From the NCBI GenBank assembly GCA_045106555.1, contig JBGCET010000013.1:23738-87737 (forward strand): a DNA stretch of 64,000 bases. The letters are read 5' to 3'. Within the stretch, counting starts at the first letter, position 1. Every line of letters begins with the position of its first letter. Source of the DNA: JANQOZ01 sp045106555. Lineage in GTDB: Bacteria > Pseudomonadota > Gammaproteobacteria > Xanthomonadales > SZUA-38. Both the position numbers and the translations under genes were made by a program. The notes below the pieces were generated by a model. The model worked only from the letters and a program-made list of their open reading frames with translations, had not been told where the DNA came from and made no database searches. Below are positions 24,556-33,448 of this stretch, in pieces.

Positions 24556-26679
24556 CTACCAATCGCGAGACACCATGATGTCCTGCTGGGTGTTCTGCCA
24601 TCGCACCATCAACATCTTGTTGCCGTCAGCGTTGACGTCTTTGAGACTGACCATGTCAGTTCCACCATTAATGGGGGCAATAAGTTCCGGTGTCGCCTCA
24701 GCTGACCAGGGAATGCGATAAATAGCTGACGGGGAGTCGCCGATGATCAGGGTGAGGTAAATACCGCGCTCGTTCAGCACCCAACTATCGTGGTTATAAA
24801 ACTCGAGCAGGTGGGTGACCAATTCCTCATCCCCTCCCGAGTTCGGAATTCGCCATAACCCAAACCGACTGAGCTTGGTGTAGTAAACCCAGCCATCGTT
24901 CAACGGATCGACCGGTAGCGTGCCACCGTTGACAGTAAGCTGAGTTCGCTGATCGCTGGCAATATCCAGCCGCCAAATCTGCCAGTCGCCGCTTCGATCC
25001 GAGGCATACAACACGCTGGCACCATCACGAGACACCGAGACGGCGCGTACCTTTTCAGCGTTGTCGGTCAAGCGCTTAACGATGCCTGAGGACACGTCGG
25101 CTCGATACATGCCCTCGCCGCTGCCGCCCCGACCCACGTAGTAAACCACCTGGGAATCGGGCGTCCAGCTAGGGTTTGACAGGTTCATACCCTGATGGCG
25201 GGTCAGCTGAAATACCTCGTTGCTGGCAAGGTCGCCAATCCACAGTTGGTTGTCACCGCTGCGATCAGAGACAAACACTATTCGCTTTCCGGTTGGGTCA
25301 TAGGACGGCTCGGCTTCAATCCGGGTCGACAGAAATAACGCCTGCACTGGATTCACTTCTGCTGACAAATTCACTTCAATCAAGCTGGGATCTACGGTCA
25401 CATGCTGATAGGCCATCACGTTAGCGTTTCGGGCAATCGACAACATATAAGGGCAGCCAATCTCCATTAGCTGCACTCGTCGTGTTGCCACATTTAACTG
25501 CCACAAGGCGTTGCGCCCGCCATAGTCGCTGCAGAACCAGGCTCTCTGGCCGTCGGGCAGCCAGTCAAATCCCAGAATCTGACCACCCAGGTCCGTCAGG
25601 CGGGTTAACCCGGAACCGTCCGCCGACAGCATGAACAAATCGCTTCGGGGGTAGGCGCCTCTGCGAAACATAATCGTGTTGCCGTCTGGCGAGTATCGCG
25701 GCTGCAGGTCGTGTTCGCTTCTGGCGCGGTCGTAGGGTAAAGCCATCGTTTCGCCGGTGTTCACATCCAGCAGGCTGATTCCGCCGGTGGTGGCATGATC
25801 AATGGGACCGGTAATGGCCAGGTATTGTCCATCCGGCGACCAGTCAAGATAAGTGATGGCGCTGGGTTCGCAGCCACCGATGCGACGTTCAAAGCCGCCG
25901 ACCAACGGTTTAATAATCAGCTCACAGCTTTTTCGGGAGTAGCGAAAGAAGGCCACCTCCTCGCCGTTGGGTGACCAGACGGGTACCAGTTCGTTGGCAT
26001 CTTCGGTGGCGGTGAAACGAATGGGTTGATCTGCGCCGGAGCTGCGAACAAATAAATCATAGGAATGACCGGCACCACGCTGGGCCGCGTACACGATATT
26101 ACGCCCGTCAGCAGATACCGCTGGCATGCGTTCCTGGCCCGGCGCTACCGTAAGAGGGATGGACTGGGACAGGGGCGACGGCAAAGCTTCATGAAAAGCC
26201 AACTCACCCCGATCATTCATAACTGTCCAGGTGGCAAGGATGCCCAACAACATCCCAGCTACACCCCAAAGGACCCGTCTCGGCGGAAGTCCCGGTCTTC
26301 CCGGGGCCGTCGTTGGGGGCTCAATGGGCTTGAGTTCTGGCGTGATAAGGAGTCGATAGCCCACTTTGGGAATCGTCTCAATTACCTTGCTATCCCTAGG
26401 GTCGTCACCCAGGGCCCGACGCAGTTCAGTGATGGCGTGAGACAACACATCGTCGGTGGGAAACGCTTCCAGCCACACCTCTTCCAGCAATGTATCGCGG
26501 CGCACGGCACGACCCGAATGGGTGGCCAGAACACGCAATACGCCCGTCGCTTTTGGCGTAAGACGAATTTCCCGATCTTGATCAGAAACGATATGTGTCG
26601 CCAGATCAACGCGGTAGCCACCCAATGCAAAACGGTCCGGCAGACCAGCATCGATAATTGGGTGCAGTTCAGCTACCAC
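24556..26679 (-). CDS. CadC-like winged-helix regulator with TolB-type beta-propeller
   Basis: A 707-residue one-component membrane regulator. Residues about 15-105 are an OmpR/CadC-type winged-helix DNA-binding domain (RLTPKATGVLRVLATHSGRA, DTLLEEVWLEAFPTDDVLSH, IETIPKVGYRLL). A membrane span follows at about 132-152 (VLWGVAGMLLGILATWTV), and the outer part is a TolB/WD40-like propeller with repeated blades such as SPDGQYLAI, RYSPDGNTIMF, WLPDGQRAW and SRDGASVLYASDRSGDWQIW. It probably senses a periplasmic ligand with the propeller and binds DNA without a kinase step. The start is GTG 26679; CAGGGG lies 12 nt before it. The TonB receptor gene follows on the same strand after 279 bp and is the likely target. 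Confidence 0.93.
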   Translation of the reverse strand: MVAELHPIIDAGLPDRFALGGYRVDLATHIVSDQDREIRLTPKATGVLRVLATHSGRAVRRDTLLEEVWLEAFPTDDVLSHAITELRRALGDDPRDSKVIETIPKVGYRLLITPELKPIEPPTTAPGRPGLPPRRVLWGVAGMLLGILATWTVMNDRGELAFHEALPSPLSQSIPLTVAPGQERMPAVSADGRNIVYAAQRGAGHSYDLFVRSSGADQPIRFTATEDANELVPVWSPNGEEVAFFRYSRKSCELIIKPLVGGFERRIGGCEPSAITYLDWSPDGQYLAITGPIDHATTGGISLLDVNTGETMALPYDRARSEHDLQPRYSPDGNTIMFRRGAYPRSDLFMLSADGSGLTRLTDLGGQILGFDWLPDGQRAWFCSDYGGRNALWQLNVATRRVQLMEIGCPYMLSIARNANVMAYQHVTVDPSLIEVNLSAEVNPVQALFLSTRIEAEPSYDPTGKRIVFVSDRSGDNQLWIGDLASNEVFQLTRHQGMNLSNPSWTPDSQVVYYVGRGGSGEGMYRADVSSGIVKRLTDNAEKVRAVSVSRDGASVLYASDRSGDWQIWRLDIASDQRTQLTVNGGTLPVDPLNDGWVYYTKLSRFGLWRIPNSGGDEELVTHLLEFYNHDSWVLNERGIYLTLIIGDSPSAIYRIPWSAEATPELIAPINGGTDMVSLKDVNADGNKMLMVRWQNTQQDIMVSRDW

Positions 26680-26838
26680 CTTTTAAGCCCCTGTTTTTAT
26701 TAGATAAAAAATCATTTCTTCATAACTTCTGCAGGTCAATCTCACGACGTTTCCATGAGTATCGCTGCAACTTCGGGTCAGGAATCGACCAATCGAATAG
26801 ATTTGACGGTACTACGTCGAATGTCATACGTAAAGTTT

Positions 26839-26849
26839 CGTGAATCACG
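26839..26849. promoter_or_regulatory. Small palindrome, possible operator
   Basis: CGTGA-A-TCACG is a perfect 5-bp palindrome in the divergent gap between the CadC-like and AraC-type genes, 40 bp before the AraC start. It could be bound by either regulator; there is no second copy to support this. Confidence 0.3.
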
Positions 26850-26889
26850 TTAGAGTGTGACGAAGTTCAGCAATCTGGAGGCCAGAAAC

Positions 26890-27258
26890 ATGACAGAAAT
26901 GACCGCAACAGCCCGTCAACTAAGACCCGATATCATTAGACGCTTGAATAGGGCCCGACAGTTTATAGAAGACAACTATGACCGCCACATAAGCCTGGAC
27001 GACATGGCAGCCGCCGCGTTTATGTCCAGCGCGCACTTCTTACGCCAGTTTAAGCAGCAGTTCGATATAACGCCCTATCAGTATTTGACTGAGTGCCGTT
27101 TACAGTCTGCTCAGGAATTACTGCTGAACACTGAAATCGCTATAACCGACATCGTTTTCGCCAGTGGTTTTGGCAACCGAAGCGCGTTCTCGCGTCTGTT
27201 CAAAGAACGCTGTGGCGTGTCGCCGCTAGAGTTTCGGAGGCACTATCCCAGAGCCTGA
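26890..27258 (+). CDS. Small AraC-family regulator (DNA-binding domain only)
   Basis: A 122-residue protein made almost only of the AraC/XylS double helix-turn-helix: first HTH ISLDDMAAAAFMSSAHFLRQFK (key parts SLDDMA and SSAHFLRQFK, about 33-54), linker and second HTH with ITDIVFASGFGNRSAFSRLFKE (key parts DIVFASGF and SAFSRLFK), then GVSPLEFRR. No ligand domain is attached, as in SoxS/MarA-type regulators. The ATG at 26890 has GGAGG 10 nt upstream. It is divergent from the CadC-like gene and followed by a strong terminator, so it is a single-gene unit. Activity would be set by its amount. Targets could be the neighbouring receptor locus, but that is inference. Confidence 0.9.
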   Translation: MTEMTATARQLRPDIIRRLNRARQFIEDNYDRHISLDDMAAAAFMSSAHFLRQFKQQFDITPYQYLTECRLQSAQELLLNTEIAITDIVFASGFGNRSAFSRLFKERCGVSPLEFRRHYPRA

Positions 27259-27292
27259 TGGTGTTTCGGGGATAGGTAACTGAACTTGACCT

Positions 27293-27327
27293 GCCGGGCG
27301 CCTAAGGGGCGCCTGGCACAGTTTTTT
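27293..27327 (+). terminator. Rho-independent terminator after the AraC-type gene
   Basis: GCCGGGCGCC (27293-27302) pairs with GGCGCCTGGC (27308-27317), one G-T wobble, 5-nt loop, followed by ACAG and six T (27322-27327). It lies between the convergent AraC-type and transsulfuration genes. Confidence 0.85.
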
Positions 27328-27353
27328 ATCAGCGGCTAAGGCCGGCGCAAGGC

Positions 27354-28520
27354 CTATTGGAGCGCCTGAAGCAGATCCCTTTTCAGATCGTCCACGTCTT
27401 CCACCCCGACGGACAGGCGAATCAGGCTTTCGGTGATGCCCAGCGCCGCGCGTCGTTCTTTGGGGATAGACGCATGGGTCATGATGGCGGGGTGGTTGAC
27501 CAAACTTTCTACACCTCCAAGAGACTCAGCCAAAGCGAAATACCGGCAGCGTTCCAGCATCCGCACTGCCGCTGCCTGCCCGCCTTTGATTTCGAACGAG
27601 ACGATGCCGCCGAAATCCTTCATCTGAGCCGCCGCCAACGCATGCTGTGGGTGGTCTTTGAGCCCCGGATAAATCACGCTCTCAACCTGGGACTGAGCTA
27701 ACAGGAAGTCGGCAATTTCCCGGGCGTTTTGGCAATGTCGTTCCATTCGTAGATGCAGGGTCTTCAGCCCACGCAGGGCAAGAAAGGCGTCAAATGGCCC
27801 GCCGACAGCCCCAGCGGAATTTTGCAAAAAACCTAGGGTCTCGCTCAGTTCTTTGCGCGCAGATACGGCAATCCCACCCACCATATCCGAATGACCGTTG
27901 AGGTATTTGGTGGCTGAATGCAGGACGATATCGGCGCCGTGATCAATGGGTTTTTGTAGCATCGGCGAAGCAAACGTGTTGTCCACCACCATCAGCAGAT
28001 TGTGCCGTTCACAAAACGCTTTAACCATCGACAGGTCGGTGACCTTCAACATCGGATTGCTGGGCGTTTCGACCCACACCATAGCGGTTTCCGGGCGCAG
28101 GGCCGCGTTGAGGGCATCGACATCAGGCATGTCTACAAAGTCAAACTTCAACCCTGCGCTGCGCTTTCTCACGCGCTCAAAGAGGCGAAAAGTGCCGCCA
28201 TACAAATCATCCAACGCAATCACGTGGCTGCCGCTGTCGATGATTTCCAAGATGGTACTGGTCGCTGCCATTCCCGAGGCAAAGGCAAAGGCCGCGTCCC
28301 CGCCCTCCAGGCTGGCGATGCACCGCTCGTAAGCGAATCGGGTGGGGTTTTGGGTGCGCGAGTACTCAAACCCCTGATGTTTGCCCGGACTTTCCTGCAC
28401 GTAGGTGGACGTGGCGTAAATGGGCGGCATGATGGCACCGGTGGTTGGATCAGGCGCCTGGCCGCCGTGAATTGCCAGGGTTCCCATCCCAGCATCGATG
28501 TCTTTATCGTTGTGACTCAT
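27354..28520 (-). CDS. Cystathionine gamma-lyase/synthase-family PLP enzyme
   Basis: A 388-residue member of the Cys/Met-metabolism PLP family (fold type I), full length. The PLP lysine is in LHSATKYLNGHSD near residue 205; YSRTQNPTRFAYE, FASGMAATSTI, DDLYGGTFRLF and VETPSNPMLKV are the usual cofactor and substrate contacts. Sequence alone does not separate gamma-synthase from gamma-lyase. It overlaps the cystathionine beta-synthase gene by 4 nt, which argues for gamma-lyase: CBS makes cystathionine from homocysteine and serine, and this enzyme would cleave it to cysteine, 2-oxobutyrate and ammonia (reverse transsulfuration). It acts in the cytoplasm. Confidence 0.92.
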   Translation of the reverse strand: MSHNDKDIDAGMGTLAIHGGQAPDPTTGAIMPPIYATSTYVQESPGKHQGFEYSRTQNPTRFAYERCIASLEGGDAAFAFASGMAATSTILEIIDSGSHVIALDDLYGGTFRLFERVRKRSAGLKFDFVDMPDVDALNAALRPETAMVWVETPSNPMLKVTDLSMVKAFCERHNLLMVVDNTFASPMLQKPIDHGADIVLHSATKYLNGHSDMVGGIAVSARKELSETLGFLQNSAGAVGGPFDAFLALRGLKTLHLRMERHCQNAREIADFLLAQSQVESVIYPGLKDHPQHALAAAQMKDFGGIVSFEIKGGQAAAVRMLERCRYFALAESLGGVESLVNHPAIMTHASIPKERRAALGITESLIRLSVGVEDVDDLKRDLLQALQ

Positions 28521-29893
28521 CCCCGGTCGGTACTCCGTCTCAAATAGTTAAGAAGATCAATTCGGGTTATCAGACCGAGGAAACGACCGTTATCTCGCAC
28601 AATCGCCACCTTACCAGCATCGAAAATGGGCAACAGTGAGCGCAGATCGGCATCTACTGCCACAAAATCGAGTTCTGAGGTCATGGCTGAGCTCACCGGG
28701 TCGGAAAATCGCTCCTTGTGGTCATAGACCGCCAGCAGCACGTCGGACTCGTCGATAATTCCGACAATGTTCTCATCATCCATCACTGGAAGTTGAGACA
28801 CGTCGTACAGCTTCATTCGCGCGTAGGCCGAAGTAAGCGGCTCCGCTGGCCCAACGGTGACCGTGTCATGCTTCCAGTAAGGCCGAGTAATCAGATCCTG
28901 TAGATTACCGTGCTGCTCCTGCTTCAGGAAACCGTTATCCAGCATCCAATAATCGTTGTACATCTTCGACAAATACTTGTTGCCGGTATCGCATACAAAG
29001 GCCACGACGCGTTTCGGCGTCGTTTGTTGCTGACAATATTTTTGTGCTGCGGCAATAATCGTTCCGGTGGAAGAGCCACCCAGAACGCCTTCTTTCAGCA
29101 GCAGTTCACGACCGGCAGCAAAACTCTCAGCGTCGCTGATGGCAAACGCCTTGGCTACCCGAGTGAAGTCGCTAATCGTCGGCAGGAAATCCTCGCCGAT
29201 GCCTTCAACCATCCAGCTGGCGCTCTTATCACTGAGGTGTCCGTCATTGACATACTCCGCCAAAATGGATCCAACTGGATCAGCAATTATCAGTTCAAGC
29301 TCTGGTGCTATTTCAGAAAAATACTGGGACAACCCGGTCATGGTACCGCTGGAACCCACGCCAAACACCACCGCGTCCACGTTGTGTTCCATTTGCTCCC
29401 ATATTTCCGGCCCGGTGGTAAGACGGTGAGCCTCTGGATTGCTTGGGTTGCCAAACTGGTTGATGAAAAATGAGCCTTCGGTCTCACTGGCTATTTGTGC
29501 CGCCAGGTCTTGATAGTACTGAGGATGGCCCTTAGCGACGTCGGAGCGAGTCAGAATGACCTCGGCACCCATCGCCTTCAAATTAAAAATTTTCTCCCGG
29601 CTCATCTTGTCTGGCACCACCAGAATTAGTCGGTAGCCCTTCTGGGCGGCGGCCAGCGCTAGTCCAAGGCCGGTATTTCCGGCCGTGCCTTCCACCAGCG
29701 TGTCGCCAGGCTTGATGTGTCCCGCTTTTTCCGCTGCCTCGATCATGTGCCGACCAATGCGATCCTTGATTGAGCCACCCGGATTCAGGCTTTCCAGTTT
29801 TAAATACAGTTCGCAGGGCCCAAGGTCCAGCTGATGAACCCGAACCATGGGCGTTCGCCCCACCATTTCCAACACATTATCAAAGACTTGCAT
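28517..29893 (-). CDS. Cystathionine beta-synthase with C-terminal CBS pair
   Basis: A 458-residue enzyme. The N-terminal fold-type-II PLP domain (about 1-325) has the PLP lysine in LNPGGSIKDR near residue 43, GTAGNTGLGLALAAAQKGY near 70 (phosphate/substrate loop), and GVGSSGTMTGLSQYF near 178. The last 130 residues are two CBS domains (LTSAYARMKLYDVSQLPVMD and AVDADLRSLLPIFDAGKVAIV), which in the family bind adenosyl compounds and tune activity. It condenses homocysteine with serine. The downstream gene overlaps by 4 nt and supplies the next step of reverse transsulfuration. A stand-alone cysteine-synthase activity is possible but the CBS pair favours this call. Confidence 0.93.
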   Translation of the reverse strand: MQVFDNVLEMVGRTPMVRVHQLDLGPCELYLKLESLNPGGSIKDRIGRHMIEAAEKAGHIKPGDTLVEGTAGNTGLGLALAAAQKGYRLILVVPDKMSREKIFNLKAMGAEVILTRSDVAKGHPQYYQDLAAQIASETEGSFFINQFGNPSNPEAHRLTTGPEIWEQMEHNVDAVVFGVGSSGTMTGLSQYFSEIAPELELIIADPVGSILAEYVNDGHLSDKSASWMVEGIGEDFLPTISDFTRVAKAFAISDAESFAAGRELLLKEGVLGGSSTGTIIAAAQKYCQQQTTPKRVVAFVCDTGNKYLSKMYNDYWMLDNGFLKQEQHGNLQDLITRPYWKHDTVTVGPAEPLTSAYARMKLYDVSQLPVMDDENIVGIIDESDVLLAVYDHKERFSDPVSSAMTSELDFVAVDADLRSLLPIFDAGKVAIVRDNGRFLGLITRIDLLNYLRRSTDRG

Positions 29894-30055
29894 GGTCAGA
29901 GTTTGCCTCGTGATTGGTCAAAAAGCGTACGAAAGGTGCCCATCTGGGAGCAGCGGGCGGCGCAAGTGTAACGTTTTCCTGGCAGCAGGTCCCGCCATGA
30001 CCAAAAGCCTTCTTCCAGGGCGGAAAATGTGACGCAGCCGATACGTCGAGTAGTG

Positions 30056-30084
30056 GCTTCCGATGAGAAGAACTCATCGGAAGC
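30056..30084. other. Perfect 12-bp stem-loop
   Basis: GCTTCCGATGAG (30056-30067), loop AAGAA, CTCATCGGAAGC (30073-30084): a fully paired stem 22 bp past the stop of the YdcH-like gene. No T-run follows on the minus strand, so it is a 3'-end stem or factor-dependent terminator. The rest of the gap to the cystathionine beta-synthase start shows nothing clear. Confidence 0.55.
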
Positions 30085-30105
30085 GCGATTTCTTGGGTTG
30101 CTGTG

Positions 30106-30312
30106 CTAGGCGTCCAGCAGCTTAGCGAGCTGGTCCTTGGCCCACAATTTTTCTTTCTTTAGCTGCACCAGCGCCAGATCGCTCATCGGACTGTGTCCGG
30201 TTTCTGCTGCATGGACTTTCTTATCAAGTTCCTGGTGCTTGTTGTACAGGCGACGGAACTGAATATTTTGATTTAGCAGATGATCAACATCTTCCTGCCG
30301 ATTAGCGAACAT
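30106..30312 (-). CDS. Small YdcH/DUF465-family protein
   Basis: A 68-residue cytoplasmic protein of the DUF465 (YdcH) family: MFANRQEDVDHLLNQNIQF then a charged helix with YNKHQELDKKVHAAETG and VQLKKEKLWAKDQLAKLL, likely a helical hairpin or coiled coil. The ATG at 30312 has AGGAGA 7 nt upstream and gives the family's usual length; a reading from 30360 adds residues without a ribosome site. Function of the family is unknown. It stands alone between two stem-loops. Confidence 0.88.
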   Translation of the reverse strand: MFANRQEDVDHLLNQNIQFRRLYNKHQELDKKVHAAETGHSPMSDLALVQLKKEKLWAKDQLAKLLDA

Positions 30313-30640
30313 AGGCACTCTCCTGTTGGTATAGGGACAAATAAGGGTTAACGACGCCATCTGGCTCCCTGTTAAAGGGTATCCAGTGCGGAAAAACGGA
30401 ATAACAAGGTAAATTTTGATTTTCGGCCAGCCGGCCTGGGGAGCGCAGATTCAAGGCTACGCGGCGCATGGACGCTCCTGGCGACCTGCGGGTGAACGAT
30501 TGTGTGAATCTGGCGTTTCAGTCATTTGGGTTGTCAGGCAACACCCGAAGTGCAACCTGCCGCTTGAGCCTAACGCAAAAAACCGAGGGCGGCAATTGCC
30601 CTCCCTTTCAGATTTGTCAGTGGCCCGCTTCGGACCGATT
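30313..30640. other. Gap between YdcH-like and OmpA-like genes
   Basis: About 330 bp. It must hold the promoter of the YdcH-like gene (AT-rich patch near 30395-30425, no convincing -35/-10 pair) and it contains the OmpA-gene terminator at 30577-30603. An ORF across 30416-30784 on the plus strand overlaps the OmpA-like gene antisense and has no coding character. I see no RNA gene. Confidence 0.6.
30577..30603 (-). terminator. Rho-independent terminator of the OmpA-like gene
   Basis: On the minus strand GAGGGC, a 7-nt loop and GCCCTC (30585-30603) are followed by GG and six T (30577-30582). It lies about 40 bp past the stop of the OmpA-like gene. Confidence 0.8.
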
Positions 30641-31666
30641 TCAGGCGGGATTCAAGATGATTATTTCTACTCGCCTATTCTGGCGTCTACCGACTTCGGT
30701 ATCGTTTCCAGCAACCGGGAACTCCTCTCCCAGCCCTACCGCCTGCAGTTTGTCTGCAGAAAGCCCACGCTCAATCAGCGCTGAACGAACGGAATCGGCC
30801 CGAGATTGAGACAGCGTCAGGTTAAATTCATCGCTGCCGACGCTGTCGGTATGGCCCTCAATACTCACCGTTCGGTCCGCATACTGCTGCAGAAAACCCA
30901 CCAGTCGGTCAAGGTTGGCCAGCGATGCCGGCTTCAGGCTCGATTCGGCATTTTCGAACAACACATCGCCCAGAGTAAACATTAACCCGCGGCTGGTTTC
31001 TCGCGCCTGCAGGTTGTTGAGCTGTCGACGCAAAGACTCTGCGGCGGCCGATGCAACTTCTGCCTCCTGCCGCGCCAAATCTGCCTCTTTGGCCTGGGAT
31101 TGGGCCAGCGCTCTGGCCTGCTCTGCCTCTTGACGAGCCAGGTCTGCACTGCGCTGCACCTCCGCAGAATACTCCCGCGCTTGCTGCACCTCTTCGCGAG
31201 CCATACGTGTCTCTTCGTCCCGGGCAAGGTTCTCCAGCCGCAAGCGCTCCGCTTCAGCCCGAGCACGCTCTGCCTCTCGCAGCGAGGCCTGGAGCAAAAT
31301 TCGGTCACGATCCCGCTCCAGCTGAGACAACTCGTCTTCCGCCGCCGCAGTACTGGCTATGGCGCGGGCGATATCAATGCGGCGTTCCGCCAGGTAGGCC
31401 AGGTGTGCTCGATCGTCGGCATTGGTTGAGGCTGCCAGCTGATTCATCAGGTTTCGCACCTGTTGAACCTCCAACCCAGCAAATTCGACAATCTCCTGAT
31501 TGGCCGTCAGCGCAGCAAAATCTGACTGAAGTTTTTCCAGGTTCAGGTCTTTACGCGGCGCAGAACCGCAACCCGCCAACAGGCAAAGCAGCGCTGTGCT
31601 CATCCCCATTAAACCTGTTCGCGCTAGCCCCTGAAGGCCCGAAACCGCCATTTGTTGCGTCATCAT
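30641..31666 (-). CDS. OmpA-family lipoprotein with long coiled coil
   Basis: A 341-residue protein. A lipobox (LLAGC near residue 33) predicts a lipidated outer-membrane anchor. Residues 45-100 resemble DUF4398, residues 105-225 are an Ala/Arg/Glu-rich coiled coil with recurrent ADLARQEAE-type repeats, and residues 230-341 are an OmpA C-terminal peptidoglycan-binding domain (ENAESSLKPASLANLDRL, IEGHTDSVGSDEFNLTLSQSRA shown by its key parts GHTDSVG and LSQSRA, and RRQNRRVEI). It probably tethers the outer membrane to peptidoglycan. Its ATG overlaps the stop of the DUF4398 lipoprotein gene by 4 nt, so the two are made together. Tandem DUF4398/OmpA gene pairs are usual in this bacterial group. 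Confidence 0.92.
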   Translation of the reverse strand: MMTQQMAVSGLQGLARTGLMGMSTALLCLLAGCGSAPRKDLNLEKLQSDFAALTANQEIVEFAGLEVQQVRNLMNQLAASTNADDRAHLAYLAERRIDIARAIASTAAAEDELSQLERDRDRILLQASLREAERARAEAERLRLENLARDEETRMAREEVQQAREYSAEVQRSADLARQEAEQARALAQSQAKEADLARQEAEVASAAAESLRRQLNNLQARETSRGLMFTLGDVLFENAESSLKPASLANLDRLVGFLQQYADRTVSIEGHTDSVGSDEFNLTLSQSRADSVRSALIERGLSADKLQAVGLGEEFPVAGNDTEVGRRQNRRVEIIILNPA

Positions 31667-32058
31667 CGGTCTCCACCGCCCAGCTCAATAATGAGCGCAT
31701 CGTTTGATTCACGAGCCCGGCGTGCCTCGTCTCGGGCTTTCGCGGCAGCGGTTTTTGCCGCCGCCAGTTCGCTGTTTACGCTGGACTGCTGAGCCAGTTG
31801 GCGTGCCAAGGTGTAATCCCGGCCGTCTGCCGCCGAACGGGCCTCTGTCAGCTTTTCCCGCGCCCACTTCAGCTCCAACGGGGCGTGCTCCAGCGCGCCT
31901 TCTCCGGCGGCGCTCAGCGCCAGTTCGTCGGCGCGGTCAAGAAAACCCAGCGACGGCGGGGTACTGGCACACGCACCCAAGGTCGCCAGCAGCGCCACAA
32001 CCCACAGGACACGACAGGAAATTGATCCGAGAAATGTGTTCGATAACATTGCAGTCAT
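31663..32058 (-). CDS. DUF4398 lipoprotein
   Basis: A 131-residue protein with a signal peptide and lipobox (LGAC near residue 29), so a lipoprotein. The remainder is one DUF4398-type helical domain: HAPLELKWAREKLTEARSAA and YTLARQLAQQSSVNSELAAA, Ala/Arg/Glu-rich. The start ATG at 32058 has only a weak Shine-Dalgarno; ATG three codons later is possible. It is the first gene of a two-gene operon with the OmpA-like lipoprotein (4-nt overlap) and likely acts with it in the envelope. It is divergent from pilU across about 230 bp. Confidence 0.88.
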   Translation of the reverse strand: MTAMLSNTFLGSISCRVLWVVALLATLGACASTPPSLGFLDRADELALSAAGEGALEHAPLELKWAREKLTEARSAADGRDYTLARQLAQQSSVNSELAAAKTAAAKARDEARRARESNDALIIELGGGDR

Positions 32059-32287
32059 AGCGGAAGACTTCAGTTTTTTGCGATCAGCGCCGTAGTGTGT
32101 GAACTAAGTCCCACCTTTGCAAGCGCGCGGTGACGGAATGTTCGAGCCAACTTGCCAGGCAAAAGGTCATTTGCGGGCAATAGTGTGAGCGGTTTGATAG
32201 GCCCCAGCAGGCAAAAAGGCTATGATTGGGACGTCAGTAATCTGACAGGGAAAGGGATCAATCAGGACGAACAGCGGGGGCTGATTA

Positions 32288-33403
32288 ATGGATATTGGAT
32301 ATTTCCTCAAACTGATGAAAGAAAAAAACGCCTCGGACATGTTTCTGTCCACTGGCGCGCCGGTCAGCATCAAGGTTGAGGGCAAAATTTTCCCTCTGGG
32401 AAAAGCGGGCCTGCCTGGCGGCATGGTAAAAAAGATCGCCTATTCGCTGATGGACGAAGGCGACGTCCCGGAGTTTGAGCAAGAGCTGGAGCTTAACCTG
32501 GCCATCTCGATCAAAGACGCCGGGCGATTCCGAGTGAATGTGTTTAAGCAGCGCGGAGAAGTGGGTATGGTCATACGGGCCATCCAGAGCGACATTCCCG
32601 CCATTGAGGAGCTGTTTCTTCCGCCGCTGCTGCACGAAATGGTGATGGAGTCTCGAGGGCTGCTGTTGGTGGTTGGCGCCACCGGATCCGGTAAATCCAC
32701 CACCCTTGCCTCCATGATTGACTACCGCAATACCAATTCCAGCGGACACATTCTCACCATTGAGGACCCCATCGAATTCCTGCACAAGCACAAACGTTCC
32801 ATCGTCAACCAGCGGGAAATTGGTATTGACACCCACAAATACAGCAAGGCCTTGCGTTCTGCCCTGCGCGAAGCACCGGACGTGCTCTTAATTGGCGAGA
32901 TTCGCGACACCGAAACCATGGAAGCGGCACTGACCTTCGCCGAAACCGGCCATCTGGTGCTAGCAACACTGCACTCCAACAACGCCGACCAAACCATGGA
33001 CCGGGTGCTCAATTTCTTTCCTGAAGCCCTGCACAAACAGGTGCTGCAAAACTTGTCGCTGAACCTGCGCGGAATTGTGTCCCAACGTCTGGTGATGACC
33101 AAAGAGGGCAAACGCCGCGCCGCCGTAGAGATTCTGGTGAATACCCCCATGATCCGCGACATGATTCGCCGGGGGGAAATTGCCGATCTTAAAGAGGCCA
33201 TGGAGAAATCTCTGGACGCCGGCATGCAGACCTTCGACCAGGCGTTGTACGAGCTTTACAACGATGGCGTCATTGAACTGGACGAAGCCCTGCAAAAAGC
33301 CGACTCTCGCGATGGTCTGCAGCTGAAAGTGAAATTCAGCGAGGGTGGCGAGGCGCCGGAGGCGACGTTCTCCGACGACCTTTATGATCCCTCTAGTTTC
33401 TGA
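32288..33403 (+). CDS. pilU: Type IV pilus twitching-motility ATPase PilU
   Basis: A 371-residue PilT/PilU ATPase. Walker A GATGSGKST is near residue 134, Asp box TIEDPIEF near 158, Walker B LLIGEIRDTETM near 200 and His box ETGHLVLATLHSNNADQT near 222-239. The C-terminus is longer than PilT and acidic (ending DDLYDPSSF), as in PilU. PilU is the accessory retraction motor that helps PilT under load (family knowledge). There is no pilT next to it here; that partner must be elsewhere in the genome. A G-rich Shine-Dalgarno (GGGGG) precedes the ATG. The cyclic-nucleotide-binding gene follows after 45 bp. Confidence 0.94.
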   Translation: MDIGYFLKLMKEKNASDMFLSTGAPVSIKVEGKIFPLGKAGLPGGMVKKIAYSLMDEGDVPEFEQELELNLAISIKDAGRFRVNVFKQRGEVGMVIRAIQSDIPAIEELFLPPLLHEMVMESRGLLLVVGATGSGKSTTLASMIDYRNTNSSGHILTIEDPIEFLHKHKRSIVNQREIGIDTHKYSKALRSALREAPDVLLIGEIRDTETMEAALTFAETGHLVLATLHSNNADQTMDRVLNFFPEALHKQVLQNLSLNLRGIVSQRLVMTKEGKRRAAVEILVNTPMIRDMIRRGEIADLKEAMEKSLDAGMQTFDQALYELYNDGVIELDEALQKADSRDGLQLKVKFSEGGEAPEATFSDDLYDPSSF

Positions 33404-33448
33404 GCCAACTATTTACCGTCACCGCAAGCCATATTTGAGGATGCCAGC

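Noticed and set aside
30416..30809. Two plus-strand open frames over the OmpA-gene terminator
   Set aside because: They run antisense into the OmpA-like gene and translate the terminator.
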